The position numbers were made by a program, and so were the translations under genes. The notes below the pieces were generated by a model. That model was not told where the DNA came from. It made no database searches and worked only from the letters and a program-made list of their open reading frames with translations. From assembly GCA_024734555.1 (NCBI GenBank), contig JANPWX010000062.1, forward strand, positions 1,279,541-1,343,540: a stretch of 64,000 nucleotides of DNA. Direction: 5' to 3'. Of this stretch, positions 1-12,119 are shown piece after piece. Numbering within the stretch: position 1 is the first letter of the stretch; each line of letters opens with the position of its first letter. This DNA is from Trochalopteron elliotii (Eukaryota; Chordata; Aves; Passeriformes; Leiothrichidae).

Positions 1-819
1 TGATCCCTTTTTCACATATTTGATGTGGAAACCTCATCTTCCAATAAATACCTCAACATTAGTGCATGTTATGTGTTTTATAAGGATTCAAGGATAGTAT
101 TACAATTTGCCCTTGATGAACAGTGAGAAAGTCATATGTATTGGTAATTAGTGAAGATTCTTCTTCTTGAGTATATGGTAATCATAACTGCCTAAGGCGG
201 GATGGTGTGCTGATAACGATGGGAATGTCCTTTATACAAGAAGAAAAGAAAAGCAGTACAGATATGAGAAAGAATGCAGATTTAGAGAATTGTAATGACA
301 TGAAGGAAAGGTGTATGTTTTCATCATTTGACAAGAGAATATGGTTTTTTTTATCCTCATCGAACTCACTTTCTCTGTTAATTTGCCAAGGGAGAGCACT
401 TGAGGGGACAGTCCTTGCACTCCACTCAAAGTTGTGTGGTTCAATTTGTAGGTTTTGTTCAGGATATCATGATATCACCTTTTTCATACATATTTAATAT
501 CTACAGTGCACTACCCATTTAAAATTAATGTATCTGTCCTCTTATTTGTACCCCCTAAAGAAAAATCTCTCCACCAGACCTCTCAACAATGAAACCCCTT
601 GTGAGCTTTCAGCTGCAGAGGCTCTGGCATTGGTGTTTCAACAGAATATTGGTGCTTAGGAGTGACTGAGGATAAGAAAGCAGTGGGTGTGAGGAGTTAT
701 CACAGAATTGATCTGGTGTAACCCTAGGATCTACATAAACTAAAATATATATTCATAAAATTAGACAAATTCCTTTAACAACTAAAGATAAATGATCATG
801 CAAAAATCGACTGAGCCAC
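1..819. other. Unique A+T-rich stretch
   Basis: I see no recognisable repeat, RNA gene or protein-like reading frame here. The open frames are short, overlap on both strands and have no family resemblance. Confidence 0.5.
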
Positions 820-1085
820 CAGAATCAAAGTGATCACTAGTTTGACATCAGCAGTGACCTGTAACAAATGGAATACCTCAAGGGTCAAAGATAAGAAATG
901 CTGGGGTTTTTTGTGTTCAAGATCTTAATCATCTGGATGATAACATAGAATTGACTCTCAGCAAATATGTGAATATTACTGTATAAGGGGAGTGACTGAT
1001 ATACCAAATGTCAGAGCTAATGTCCTGAAGGACCTTTAAAAAGCTGACAACTGAGCTAAAAGAAATCTATTAGATTTCAGCAAGG
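820..1085 (+). mobile_element. Old CR1 LINE fragment, ORF2 region
   Basis: The sequence follows the part of avian CR1 that encodes the end of the reverse transcriptase. It keeps the order of a 'contract-for-insertion' type segment (about 870-910), a segment resembling the NIFINDLDD-coding stretch (about 920-955) and a degenerate dipping match to the region after the FADD box (960-1085). Many substitutions and small indels remove any frame. The fragment lacks the 3' tail, so both ends are truncated. Recognised from remembered CR1 consensus; boundaries are good to about 20 bases. Confidence 0.6.
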
Positions 1086-2350
1086 ATACTGTACATCAGT
1101 ACAGGTTTGTTTACCAAGCAGCTAAATAACAATGTATCATGCATGTAGGTATGATTCTGTCTTATCATCTCTCCAGTTACTTGAAATTTAGAGACTATGT
1201 CCACCAACTGTGTAATCTTTGTGTGAACCTCCTGGAAAAAGTTGTAAAAGACATTCAGGAGAACATCTGGCCCTGGAAAAAATAAGTCAATAGCATCCTG
1301 AAGTTTTTGGGTGATTTGGTTTTGTTTGGGGATTTTTTTGGTTGTTTTTGGTTTTGGTTTTGGGGGTTTTTTTTGGGGGGGTGGGTGGTGTTTGTTTGTT
1401 TGTTTTTTCTTGTTCCATAGAATTGGAAATATATATGATATTTCTGATGACTCATATCCATTGCCATCACTGGTTAGAAGAGGCAATGGTCTAAGCTGGG
1501 TTTGGGGGGAATTTCACAGAATTCCTACTATATTGCAAATTCCTTCAGTAAATCTCTAATGCCAGCGGTCTGATTCAAAGACCACCAAAAGCAGAATACA
1601 AGGAATTGTAGTGAATTACATTCCATATTAGTGTCAGTTCATTGTTTATATACATGATCAGTGAATCTGTAGCAGTAAAAAAAGGTAATTATATGTGCAT
1701 TCATATGTGCAAGGGGCATGATCAGACCTTTACTGAGGAATTATGATGTGAAATCAGAACAGTCAAATTACATCTATATGGCATCTCAAATGTAGCATAG
1801 TAAACACAGGACTTTTAGAGGAAATATTTCTTCTGAGTTCCTTATCTGAATGAGTTTTGGCCTCTTAGTTACATGATAGAAGTCACTATTCTAAAGAAAT
1901 GAAGAAGGCTGCTGATTCATGTACACTGATCTATACCAATGAATTAATGAGGAAAGAAAATTATCTAGTATATACCTAGTAATGTGTAAGTGATAGTTTA
2001 TGATGGAATTCCACACATTGTTTCTCAAAAGAACATAGAAGTGGACAGGAAAAAACTAAGAGAATGTTCCCAGCGTGACTGTAACCAAAGGTGCTAATAC
2101 ATTGTATGAACAGGGCAATACTGGGTATCAATATAGTGGTTATATATTCTGTATACTTGCTAGCATTGAATATGATGGATGATCTGTAGCTAATATGCAG
2201 GAATGATATGGCAAAATTAAGAGAGGGTTGTAGAAAGAAGCACAGAACTGAAGATTTACTCTTGAAGTACTAACAAAATTAGTCCAATCTTTATGCAAAA
2301 TGAATTGGTAGAAGAAAAACATGATTGATATAGACTATATTTGTTTTTAA
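1086..2350. other. Mostly unique stretch with G/T-rich tract
   Basis: Apart from the G/T-rich simple tract at 1311-1410, I see no recognisable repeat or gene. The open frames around 1070-1560 come from the low-complexity tract, giving K/P/Q-rich translations on one strand and F/G-rich ones on the other, and are not credible proteins. Confidence 0.5.
1311..1410 (+). repeat. G/T-rich low-complexity tract with G-quadruplex potential
   Basis: The plus strand is almost purely G and T for about 90 bases. It contains G5 (1362-1366), T8, G7 (1375-1381), T, G3 (1383-1385). Splitting the G7 run gives four G-runs with loops of 8, 1 and 1, which is compatible with an intramolecular quadruplex. It ends in (TTTG) repeats. 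Confidence 0.75.
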
Positions 2351-2375
2351 AAATGTATTGGCACAAAACAAATAG

Positions 2376-3039
2376 TGTGGGGTTGCAGGATTTTGTTTTA
2401 AAAGTTTTATTATAAGTTTAGTATAGTTTTAGTTACCCCATATGGGCCCCTTGTCTTGGAATTTTCTCTTATCATAAGTTGATAAGGGTTTTATGCCTCT
2501 CTGGTCTTTGCCCAGAGACTGTTTCCTATTGGTCCTTTCCCCATGATGATCCCTGCCCATCCTCTCCAATGTACCCTTCTTTCCCCTGTCCATCACTGAG
2601 TCCCTATCTCCAAGGTCCAGAACCTTTGAGGAGATTTGGCCAGCAGTGGGCAGATTCCCCAGAGACCCCTCCCCAAATTACCTTTGATTTGTTAGTAGTT
2701 AGGCAATCCAGTTGGCATTTGTTGCTTTGCTTTGTTTTATTGGTTCATAGTTTGTACCCATCCCTTGAACTCGTCCTGGACAAAACCCCCCTGCAGCCTT
2801 GGTCCGGGGTCTCTCCTGAGGCACCGGGCCTGAGGTGAGGGGTTCCCCTGTGACCCTGAATAAACCTCTGTTCCCCGAACCTCTGAGAGTCCCCTCTTTC
2901 ATTTATACCACGGCCGTGACAGTGAGAGTCGGGGTGCTGCTGAGCCAAGGACTCACAAATCGATTCTGTTGTGGCGTTTCAGAGCCATCGGGTGGTCCAG
3001 CCGAGCAGCGGGCTGACCAAAGAGACACGCACCCCAACA
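2376..3039 (+). mobile_element. Solo LTR of an endogenous retrovirus (ERVK-like)
   Basis: The 664-bp segment begins TGTGGGGTTG and ends CACCCCAACA, giving TG...CA ends with imperfect terminal inverted repeats. It is much richer in G+C than its surroundings. A polyadenylation signal AATAAA at 2859-2864 lies in a C-rich 3' third, placing the transcription sense on the plus strand. No gag, pol or env sequence flanks it, so it is a solo LTR. The flanks are odd. The immediately adjacent hexamers are AAATAG and AAATGT, a poor TSD, but a 15-bp direct repeat (14 of 15 identical) occurs at 2351-2365 and 3040-3054. The open frames in this region are not coding. Confidence 0.75.
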
Positions 3040-3054
3040 AAATGTATTGGTACA

Positions 3055-4234
3055 TTTGTGTTGGTAGGTAAATACTGATCTTGGGTCTCACTTTATATCC
3101 ATCATATCCTGTTGGAAGATTTCACTTCACATTAGTTTTAATTTGGTCTCCTATGTGGGAAATCCCAACTATATATGTAATTCAAAGCTTTCAGAAGAGC
3201 TATCATATCATAAACCTTTTCTTCGAGTGTGGGCTCTTTGGAGAATCTCTCTGGATGCCTCACATTCTATTTTCTCCTGTCTCATGAAGATGATGACAGC
3301 AGATCAAGAGACATATCTGTTGTCCCCACCATCATTGCCTATACAAATACTAATGTTCCAAATCTCTAAATCAGATCCTGTGAAATTTTCAAGTGGTGAG
3401 ATGTGCCTGCTGTCTCCTCCACCTTCCCACTAAGTTTGGTGGTACTTAGCATGAGGCACCCTAGACAGGCTGTGGGAGATTTTATCTGAACACCCAGGTC
3501 ACAGGACACCCTCTTTCCTGGAACAGAGCAGATGATGGCATAAGGTAACTTAAATGAGAAACTGGTGCTACAACAACAACATCTCTGACATTTTGGTGGT
3601 GCTGTTGTGAATTGGTGGTAGATGCTCTTTGCCCCTGTTCCACTGGGTCCTGAGACTGTCATCTGACAGGAATAAATGTATGCATGGTAGAGAAAAAAGG
3701 TTAAGATGGCATTAGTAAATTAGTAAAAATCAGGAACAGAAGCAGAAATCTGGGAGAAAAATGTGATGGCCAAAATCATCATCATCCTCATCATGTTAAT
3801 CAACATGATTCCCTAGAAACTAATTCTGGAAAATCTTCCCCATATGGTCTAACTAAAGGGACAAGCAATACACTTGCAGTGGTGGTAGGAATGAAAGAAT
3901 CTTAGCAATGGCCACATTTTCCAGATCCAGCAGTCCCCTCTCCTCCAGGAGATCTGAACACCTAAAGGTCTTGCAAGGGTCTGTATTCTGGGAGTGCATA
4001 TTAGCTGATCAGATTGATCTCCACTTCTTCCTATTGTGGTCTTATTATGGAAGCATGGTTTGGCAGCTCTGTCACCACCATTGTCACCTATCCAGCACAT
4101 CCTGCTCCTGAATTTCTCTCTGATCTCTGTGCAGACTCCAAACTCTTAATCCTGCAGAACATCCTGGATAACACCTGTGATGACAAGCTCAGGTGTTTCC
4201 CTCGTTTCTGTCTTCTCCTCTGCCCTAGTCACCA
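3055..4234. other. Stretch without recognised features
   Basis: The base composition is closer to balanced than in the neighbouring A+T-rich DNA, and several 60-100 residue open frames occur on both strands (for example 3366-3662 minus and 4014-4259 plus). None resembles a protein family I know. The segment 3849-4240 could be an unrecognised repeat. A small palindromic element sits near 3797-3812. Confidence 0.4.
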
Positions 4235-4240
4235 CCTGGG

Positions 4241-4627
4241 TGTTGCGGTGCATGCTTAAGGTTTTTCAAAGTTGTATATGTATTTTGTTTATTTGTTTGT
4301 ATTGGTATGTCCCTTTGAGCTCCCCCCCACCCCATTCCCAATTCCATGTGGTATCACCCTGATGGAACCATCCCCTTCCTTTCCCCACATTGGCCCGAAG
4401 TTCCCTCCTGCTCAGGCTGCACCCTGGGTACTTAAGGAGAGGACAGAGGCCCTAAACTTGCTCTGGCACATGATACTGCACTGGAATAAACCCCTTCAAC
4501 CTAGACCTAGAGCCCGCTCTTTATTCCAAGCCTAGATCACGCTACAAACGGAGATTGAAAACCCACAAACTGTCCTTTTATGCTGGTATCTACTACTTAG
4601 CTGGTAAGCAGACCAGAAACCAGCTCA
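4241..4627 (+). mobile_element. Solo LTR (ERVK-like) with 6-bp TSD
   Basis: The 387-bp element starts TGTTGCGGTG and ends CCAGCTCA. It is flanked by an exact 6-bp direct repeat CCTGGG at 4235-4240 and 4628-4633. A TATA-like box TACTTAAG (4429-4436) is followed 56 bp later by the polyadenylation signal AATAAA (4485-4490), giving plus-strand sense. Six-base TSDs are typical of class II (ERVK) integrations. No internal proviral sequence remains, so this is the product of LTR-LTR recombination. The 19507-20040 element has the same start pattern, the same TATA-like box and nearly the same spacing. Confidence 0.85.
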
Positions 4628-4633
4628 CCTGGG

Positions 4634-6186
4634 TATGGGAGCACTACAAGGGATTCAGGATGGCTTTTCTGCTCCAAGCTGCCTCCGTTTTCTGGTAACA
4701 TGGGAACAAATCAGCAGGGAGCACACAGATGCTACAAAACCTCTTCATTAGAGGTAAGCAGAAGAATAAGCCTGTCAGTCCTTAAGTATCTTTGAGGACA
4801 CAACACATTAACTTTCTGTCTAATGTCATTTTTTCCACAGATCACAGCTACTGAAGAACACGGTTTCTCCAGATCATAAACCTGATTAGTTTCTGTGAAA
4901 GATGGTTGAAAATGAGCTCTGAATAAAATAGGTAGATGAGGAACCATTAGTGGCACCTCAAAGACTTGAGGGCTGGAAGCATATATGAGGGTACTTGCTC
5001 TCTATATATCAAAGAAAAGCAGTTCTTGAAGTCCAGAGTTTTCGAAGACTCAAGTACACTTGCATGATAGATGAGAAGTACTTTGATGTTCATTGAGTGC
5101 AGGCATTTGGTTTAATTTCCTCTGGAAGGAAGAGGATGGAGGTGTGGGTGGGGTATGTGTGTGAGTATGTGGTCTGAAGTGGCTTTGAGAACTAACTCAG
5201 CACATAAAAAGTGAAGAAATTTTCGTCAAAAGCTCATTACTGCTTCCATCCAGACTGCAAATGTAGACATAGTCCTAGACAACTTATTTGATTCTGGAAA
5301 CTTAATAGTTGTCTTCTACTTCCAATGTCTCTAGACTGCCCTTTTTTTTTCCATAGCTTTTCTATCTGCTTCTATGAAAGCAATAAATTATGTTTGAGTT
5401 TGTGGTTTTAGCTGATTGCTTGTTTATGGTGAAGGTGGTTAGATTTCATGCAGTCAGATTCTAATATCAGGGCTTTGGAAAATGTATGATATTGGAAAAG
5501 ATGATATCAGGCTACCTTTGCAGAGAATAAACAAGTACATAGCTGTCCTGGAGACACATTATATCATTTGAACTAGCTCCTACTTCTAGTGCTCTGCTGG
5601 TTGATGCCTTTACTGATTTATGGCAAATATAATTAAGATACTTCTCAATATTCAGTTAAAAATATAAATGGTTTCTGAAGAGAAAACAGAAAAATGTAAA
5701 AAAACACAGAAAAAGAAAGAAAACCCCCTAAAGATCCCACTTTGCTAGCTTTTACTGCTTCAGGGAGTTGTTATTTTGTTTGTTTTGATGTTGAGGGTAA
5801 ATAAGCTTTTCCTGCAGTGCAGTTCTGCCAGCATATGTACCTATACTAAATGAAGGTGAGGTGAAAAGAAATAATCAGAAATACACAGGATGAAATTAAG
5901 TCTGCCTCTAGGCATGTTTATATATGCAAATTAAGCAATAGAATATTTCAAGGGCTTTTGCTAAGTGTTTTGGAAAACAGAAACTTGTGGACTATTTTGT
6001 AAGGGTCAATTCTGAATGATGCATTTGAGCACGCAAGTTTAGTACATTTCAAAAACTCAAGAACAGTTCTGTTTTCATCTTTCCTTCCAAACAATGCATA
6101 TCAATTTTTAACCATTGAAATCTTACATGCAAATATGTAAAAGTGAGTGGAAATATTGTACATGTATTGAAAGAGCCAACACAACC
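4634..6186. other. Unique A+T-rich stretch
   Basis: I see no repeat family or gene here. There is a short G/T run near 5130-5170 and an A-rich run near 5695-5730. Confidence 0.5.
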
Positions 6187-6325
6187 TAGGATTTGGCTGG
6201 ACAGGGTGCTGGTCCATCTTGTCTAGACTGTACTTTTGCCAAGAAAGTTTGGACCAGATGATCCTTGAGATTACCTTTGTAACATACCTGTAACTGGTAT
6301 GTTACAGTTCTGTGGTTTGAAAGGG
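6187..6325 (+). mobile_element. CR1 LINE 3'-end fragment
   Basis: The end of the segment preserves the CR1 3' UTR pattern (GGACCAGATGATCCTTGAG, then TTCTGTGG). Upstream it follows a diverged CR1 3' UTR. The last part contains a perfect 11-bp inverted repeat (6278-6288 and 6296-6306) that is not part of the CR1 consensus. Confidence 0.7.
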
Positions 6326-6414
6326 TCCAGCTTTAACAATATTTAACAGTATTTAATGTTTTAATGGTATTCATTTATTTTTTCATTCTTAAATAATATG
6401 GTTCTCTGAAAACA

Positions 6415-7197
6415 TATTTTAGAAGGGATGGAGAAAGCTGCAGTGCAATTGCATTCAGAGAAGAGAGGAGTGTAAATATGTGAGAAAAAGAGATCTGCAG
6501 ACACCAAGGCCAGTGAAAAATGAGGAGGAGGAAATGCTCTAGACATCAGAGAAGAGTGGTGAAAACCATGGTGGAGCAAATATATCCTTGCAGCCAATGA
6601 ACATCCATGGGGGAGCAGAGATTCACCTGCAGCCCCTGGAGGACTCCACCTTGGAGCAGGGGGATGCCCAAAGGAGATTGTGACCCTGTGGGAAGCCTGA
6701 ACTGGACCAGGTTCCTGGAAAGACCCACGGACTTTTGGAGATAGGAGCCCATGCTGGAGTGGATTTGCTGTCAGGACTTGTGACCCTGTGGAACAGACCC
6801 ACAGTGGAGAATTTTTGTAAAACACTGTAGCCTGTGGGAAGGATTTATATTACAGAAGTTCATGGAAGACTGTGTGGAGCAGAGGAAGCATGAGAAGTCC
6901 TCTCCCTGAAGAGAAAGGAGTGGCAGAGACAACATGTGATGGACTGATTGCAACTCCCATTCCCCTGTCTCCCTGCATTGAAGAGAGGGATGAGGCAGAC
7001 AAAATCAAGAGTGAAGAAGACAAGCCAGGGGGAAAGCATATTAAGATTTGGACTCATTACCCTACTCTGATTTGGGTGGTAATAAATTAAACTAATTTTC
7101 CTAAGCTAAGCCTGTTTTGCCTGTGGTGGTATTTCGTGAGATCTCTCCCTGTCTTTCATGTATGCACTTACATCCAGCCAGGGTCAAACATCGCACA
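6415..7197 (+). mobile_element. ERVL-type LTR, 5'-truncated
   Basis: The segment matches a common avian ERVL-type LTR. A purine-rich U3/R region with repeated 'gtgaccctgtgg' and 'tggagcag' units (6480-6900) is followed by the motif AGAAAGGAGTGGCAGAGAC, a polyadenylation signal AATAAA at 7081-7086, and a U5 ending in CATCCAGCCAGGGTCAA...CACA at 7197. The first part of U3 is missing. No proviral interior follows. The same family recurs at 17246-17985 (minus) and 30690-31115 (plus). Confidence 0.8.
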
Positions 7198-10100
7198 ATA
7201 CTTACTGAACCCAGTCAAATTCCTCATACGTTGAGGGGAAGGGACAAATACAAAAGTAAAGCAAGACAGTGCTATGTATTAAAAAATTTGAAGAATCACC
7301 TCAGTTGAAAAAGTTTTAAAAGCTTTAGAGCTTTACGGAGACAGACCTCATAGGCCACACAGCCTGTGTGAAATTGGATTCCATGTGATTATTTCTGGGC
7401 AATAATTCAGAGCAAATAACATCAAGAAAGCCTTGCATAAATCCTGACAGAAAAAGTGGATTTAAATCAAACTAATAGGTTGCAAAACATATGAAATATG
7501 CTTTGTACTGTGCCTTGGAGACACATGGCCAAATCCATATTCAAAAAGTAAAAACAAACCAGAGTGATTTGAAGAATAAATCACTTGTCATCGTGATCTT
7601 TAAAAATGCCAGAATTTAATGCAAAAATATAATCCTAACATTTATTGCAGCAAAAATAAATGTCAACATATTAGACTTAACTGGCTAAGCCTTGTGGTAG
7701 CATTTCTACAAAGTGAAAGGAACATGACAAGTTGTATTTCACATTTTTTAGAATAAGATTTGGTCTTCTTTATCATAAGCAGTAGATTTAAACACTTTAT
7801 TTTAATTTACTTCACAGTATTGAGAAAAACATTGACTCAGATAAGAAGTGGAATACCATATACACTTTTCTCTGAAGCAATCAATCAACTTTAGAAGCTA
7901 AATATGTAATATGACAACACTAGAGTTTTGCAGTGGAATACAAAATGTAACATAAAATGTTTGTGACATTTCACAGACACTACTTAGAAACATATCTCCT
8001 ATATCTAGAACATCATAAAAGTTATAGTTTACTATTGGTTATAACAGGTATATCTTCATAAACATCTAATTACACATTACTGTACAGAAGGACTATAATT
8101 GGGAAAATCTTTTGAGTGTTGCTAGGTACCTATTCAGAAACAACCACTGTTCTAATTCCTTCTTAAACCTTGCTTTTGTGTAACACTTGTGTGCCCTTTC
8201 TCTCCTTCCATTGCTTATGACATTATGTTTTGTAAGCTGTGTTCCTACACATTACTAACATAAATACACATTAAAAAATAGGTATCATAGAGACTAGCAG
8301 TATTTAAAACCTTGTATTTTTAATAAATAATCCAAATTCATTGGAAATTAACACATTTCTTCTTGTTATAGAAGTGTTAGCTTAGCCTTCAAGGGATTTT
8401 AAATTATTGTTTGTTGACTCATAGATTAATGTATATAGATAAATTTCTTTCAGACAACAAAAAATATTTATATAAGTCTATAATAATAAAGCAACAGAAA
8501 TATCAAAAATCAATATGATAACTGCATTAAATATCTATATGAAGTAACTCTGTAAAAAAGTTTATAATTGAAACTCTAGAAAATACTTCAAATTTATATT
8601 TAAATTTGCAAAGCTTAAGCACTTAGAGGATGACAGATTTGTACTTCTTCATGCAATATTACTTCAACCTTTTGGTGTTTTCCATCTGACAATGTCAGAG
8701 GTAGTTTACACTTAAAGAGAAAAAGAGAATGGCAAATATGGTCAATGAAATTAAAGAACAAAAGCATGCAAGATTGTCAGAATACTGTATAGTTATCTCT
8801 AAGAGAATTACTTTTTAGTATAAACTGTCCATTTTAGAGCCTTAAAGTTTATTTATGTAGTGATACATAACATTATAACATCTCCTAATTTTGCTTTATG
8901 TTTTCTTTTAAATGTTCAGGGTTCAGGTTTTTTTGAAAAGATGATGACCGAAAGAAATATATCTAATAGCCTCCTGATGGCTGAGGGAAGATTATGTATA
9001 TTACATAAAAGAATCTACTCTGCAGTTTGCCATCTCTCTTGCTCCAGGAGTGGCAGCAAAACAATCCTGCACGTGGCAGAGCTGTCAGGAGTCACTGATG
9101 TGTCCAACTGGTGCTGCTGCTGGTGCTGGTCTTGTTGGAACTCTCTGGAAAACCTAAATGATTTACCAGAGCAGATGAAAGAGGAAAACCTAGTGAGAGA
9201 AAAGAAAGTGCTGGAAATGGTATGAAGTGGTCTCTACTAATACAGATAAGCCCATTAAAAGAGTCCAGAGTGACAACTGGTCCTTTTTACTAAAGCTAAT
9301 AGGTGCAGGTAGTAGAATCCACCAAAAGGCCAGTTTTTTAGCAAGTGAGTTAAAAAAACTTTACCTTAGAGCAGAGTATGATCACATGACAAGTTTAGAA
9401 GTTCCAAGATTATTTTAAAATACTTTTTTTTTATTTCCTAATATCAAACATAAATATTTGTCCCAATCTTTCCACAGAAATAAATTAATTATTTTAGTTT
9501 TCACACGGGTTCCAAGCTTGCATAGGTTTGGTTAGTAAAAGGTACGAGCCAACTGAATTTTTAGGGATTTGTCCACAGAACTGGATACTTTCATTGTCCT
9601 ATATAGGGACCAAGGGAAGCATCCTCTTTTTTGGTACACATAGGCAGAAATGCTGGTACAAACTAAGTGCTAGGTCTAATGGAAAGCTTTACAGCCTCTG
9701 CAAGTGCTTCTTTTTGAGGAGACTCCCATATAGATCATCTCCTACACTGCTTTGGCAATTGGCATAGATCAGCTTTGGCTCTCAGGCATTTTAATGAATT
9801 TCACTCCCTTGGAATGCAACTTCTAAAATGGGCCCTATGACAGACACGTTATATCCTTTGTTGTTTGTAGGGGGCTTTAACATCTTGATATGAAAATTCC
9901 TCCTTTTTATTCACATAAAATACTATATGACATAAAATGTATGCTATATACTTCACATACCAGTAAAATAAGAAGTATAAAATAAGACAAAATGTATGAT
10001 TACATATTTAACTCTGCAGTATGTACTAAGAAAAGGAGTTGCAACATATATTGTGTTTAAAATTGAAACTAGTTAACATTTTTGATAATAAGGATCACAA

Positions 10101-12119
10101 TTGTTTATGTGGCTTTGTATAAATAATAAAAAAGATAAAAAATCTAATTACATTTATTAAAATTATGCTGCAATCAAAGACTTATAAGATAGTATAATAT
10201 TCTTTTTTAGAGGAAATCAAGCTCCTCTTTCTGTGGAATCTTATTTCTGCCTAGATTTTATATCCTTCAACTTACAGATACATAAAGGTGTTTATAGACC
10301 TGAAACTGATAGCCACTTAAAAATGTTTAAAAATTTCTATAGAAAAAAATTTATTGAGCTTTTGACAGATCACAAACTGCATATACTTCCACTCATATAC
10401 TTTTGTAGGTTACATGGAAAATTCTCCTTATTTTCCTCTCCAAAGAATCCCCATTGTATTTTTATCTCCTCATAAAACATTCACTAAAGCAAACAGAATA
10501 TTCAGGTAGCAATATTCTATTTTATGTTTCCTGTACTTTGTAAAAGAGCTTTTTTTATTTTGATTTATGTTTCATTGCCCCCTGCTGTTTGATAAAGAAC
10601 TCTTTTTTTTAAGAATAAACATCTCAGTCTACTTTCTTTACTAATGAAAAAGGAATTGGATTTGAAATCATCTGCTCTAGTTATGATCTCAGATTCAATA
10701 TGCGCATTTTTTTACCTTAAAGACAGAAGCATTCAAATAGTGCAGTCAGTCATTCAATTAAACTGTTATGGAAAGGCTGCGAAATGAAAAAAGTGCATTT
10801 CCTGTCTTACATAAAATAATGAGAAGCTTAAATAGTATTTTCATATGCAGTGTTTCATCCCTTTTTAGCTACTGTCTTGAGATACAGAATGCCTCATGTG
10901 AAAAAGGAGTTTTCCTTATATATGCAGATCTATTAGCCCCTACTCCATGAGAAGGATTCTCTGTTGTTTGATGAGAATTTTCACTTAGCTATTCTCATCA
11001 CCTGTCTCAACATAGTTCTTTTCATTTAAAAAATTATTTCTCTGAAAAAGCTGAAGCCCTTACTGATGTTCATTTATTTCTTCTGAAAGTTTCACAGAAA
11101 TTTTGCCCAAGCAATACTTTTTCACTCAGATAAGAATATCTACAAGACTTTTCTAGTGAGATCTTAATATTACAAACCTAGATATGACAGATATTGACTG
11201 TGTCCACCAGCAAAATATCTGTGTCTGTTTACCCTATGAATCATTCCCTTCTTCAATTAATCTCTCTCATGCTAGGAGAGCAATGGCTCTACCAAAATGA
11301 TTTTTTTTTTAAATAAATGAGATATATGGCAAATAACAGCAAAAGCTTTGTGCAAAAGGTTTCCATAAGTCACAAAATTTCATCAGTATCATTAGAATTG
11401 TGGGACTATATTTAAAGTTGTGGATTTACTTTAAAAACTGATTTTGGAAAAGTTATTTGGGCTTTTAACCCAAAACCACAGATATTCTATAAGGCAACTG
11501 AAGCCCATGCAGAAGAACAGTGGCATTTGTACCACTGCCACTACACCTAAGGGGAGATCTACCAACATGAAGGGGAGCCTGAGGACTCAGGCTCAAATCT
11601 GGTTTATCTTGGCTGATGAAATACCCTGAATTAAAACCTGATATCTGGCTGCAGCAAACAGAGAGCATGACTTACCCACAACTTCTTTTAGTAATATGTC
11701 ATTTTATTTCAGTTTGTCAGAGGCAAACTAAGAACACAGTCAATTAATTAGCTCAGATGACTTGGATGACTTGGTAATTTGTCTGAGCCCTGAGGCTTCT
11801 TATTAAATATCCACAGTTTATAATGTAGCACAGAGCTGGAATAGTGAAGCCAGATCAGATGCTGTGTAGGTGTGTTACATCAGTATAAATGCTCAGCTCT
11901 ATACAAGTTAATTTAGAATATTCCTTGCTTAAGGGAAGAAGCAGCTACAGATAGTGCCACAAATGCATGTATTGCTGCTTCTCAGCTAATCAGAATCACA
12001 AGTCCTTTTTGTGCAAAAGATTTATAGCCTCTATCTGCCCACATCACAGGAAAGTGAGGAACTAAGCTGGCTGCACAAAGAATTACTTCAAAATTACCAA
12101 ATGCTAGAAAGATTTACTT
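7198..12119. other. Long unique A+T-rich stretch
   Basis: This is nearly 5 kb with no repeat I recognise. It contains one exon-like open segment (8920-9219, listed separately). Other open frames are short and featureless. Poly-A or poly-T runs of 8-10 bases are scattered through it. Confidence 0.5.
8920..9219 (+). other. Candidate internal exon, unidentified
   Basis: A 121-codon open frame (8860-9225) contains a segment bounded by splice-like signals. A pyrimidine-rich stretch ending TTCAG stands just before 8920, and GTATGA starts at 9220. The enclosed 300 bp is exactly 100 codons, phase 0 at both ends. The translation has an unusual Cys/Trp cluster (CCCWCWSCW, near residue 85 of the frame) encoded by a tgctgctgctggtgctgg run, and a charged C-terminal part. 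I do not recognise a family. A chance open frame in intergenic DNA is the main alternative. Confidence 0.2.

Noticed and set aside
1070..1486. 138-codon minus-strand frame with a K/P/Q-rich middle
   Set aside because: Most of the composition comes from the G/T-rich low-complexity tract. The rest has no similarity to a protein family.
3797..3812. CATGTTAATCAACATG palindrome as an operator-like site
   Set aside because: It is a short palindrome in A+T-rich DNA with no promoter or gene context, so it is expected by chance.
6361..6825. 154-codon minus-strand open frame
   Set aside because: It is antisense to the 5' part of the ERVL-type LTR at 6415-7197.
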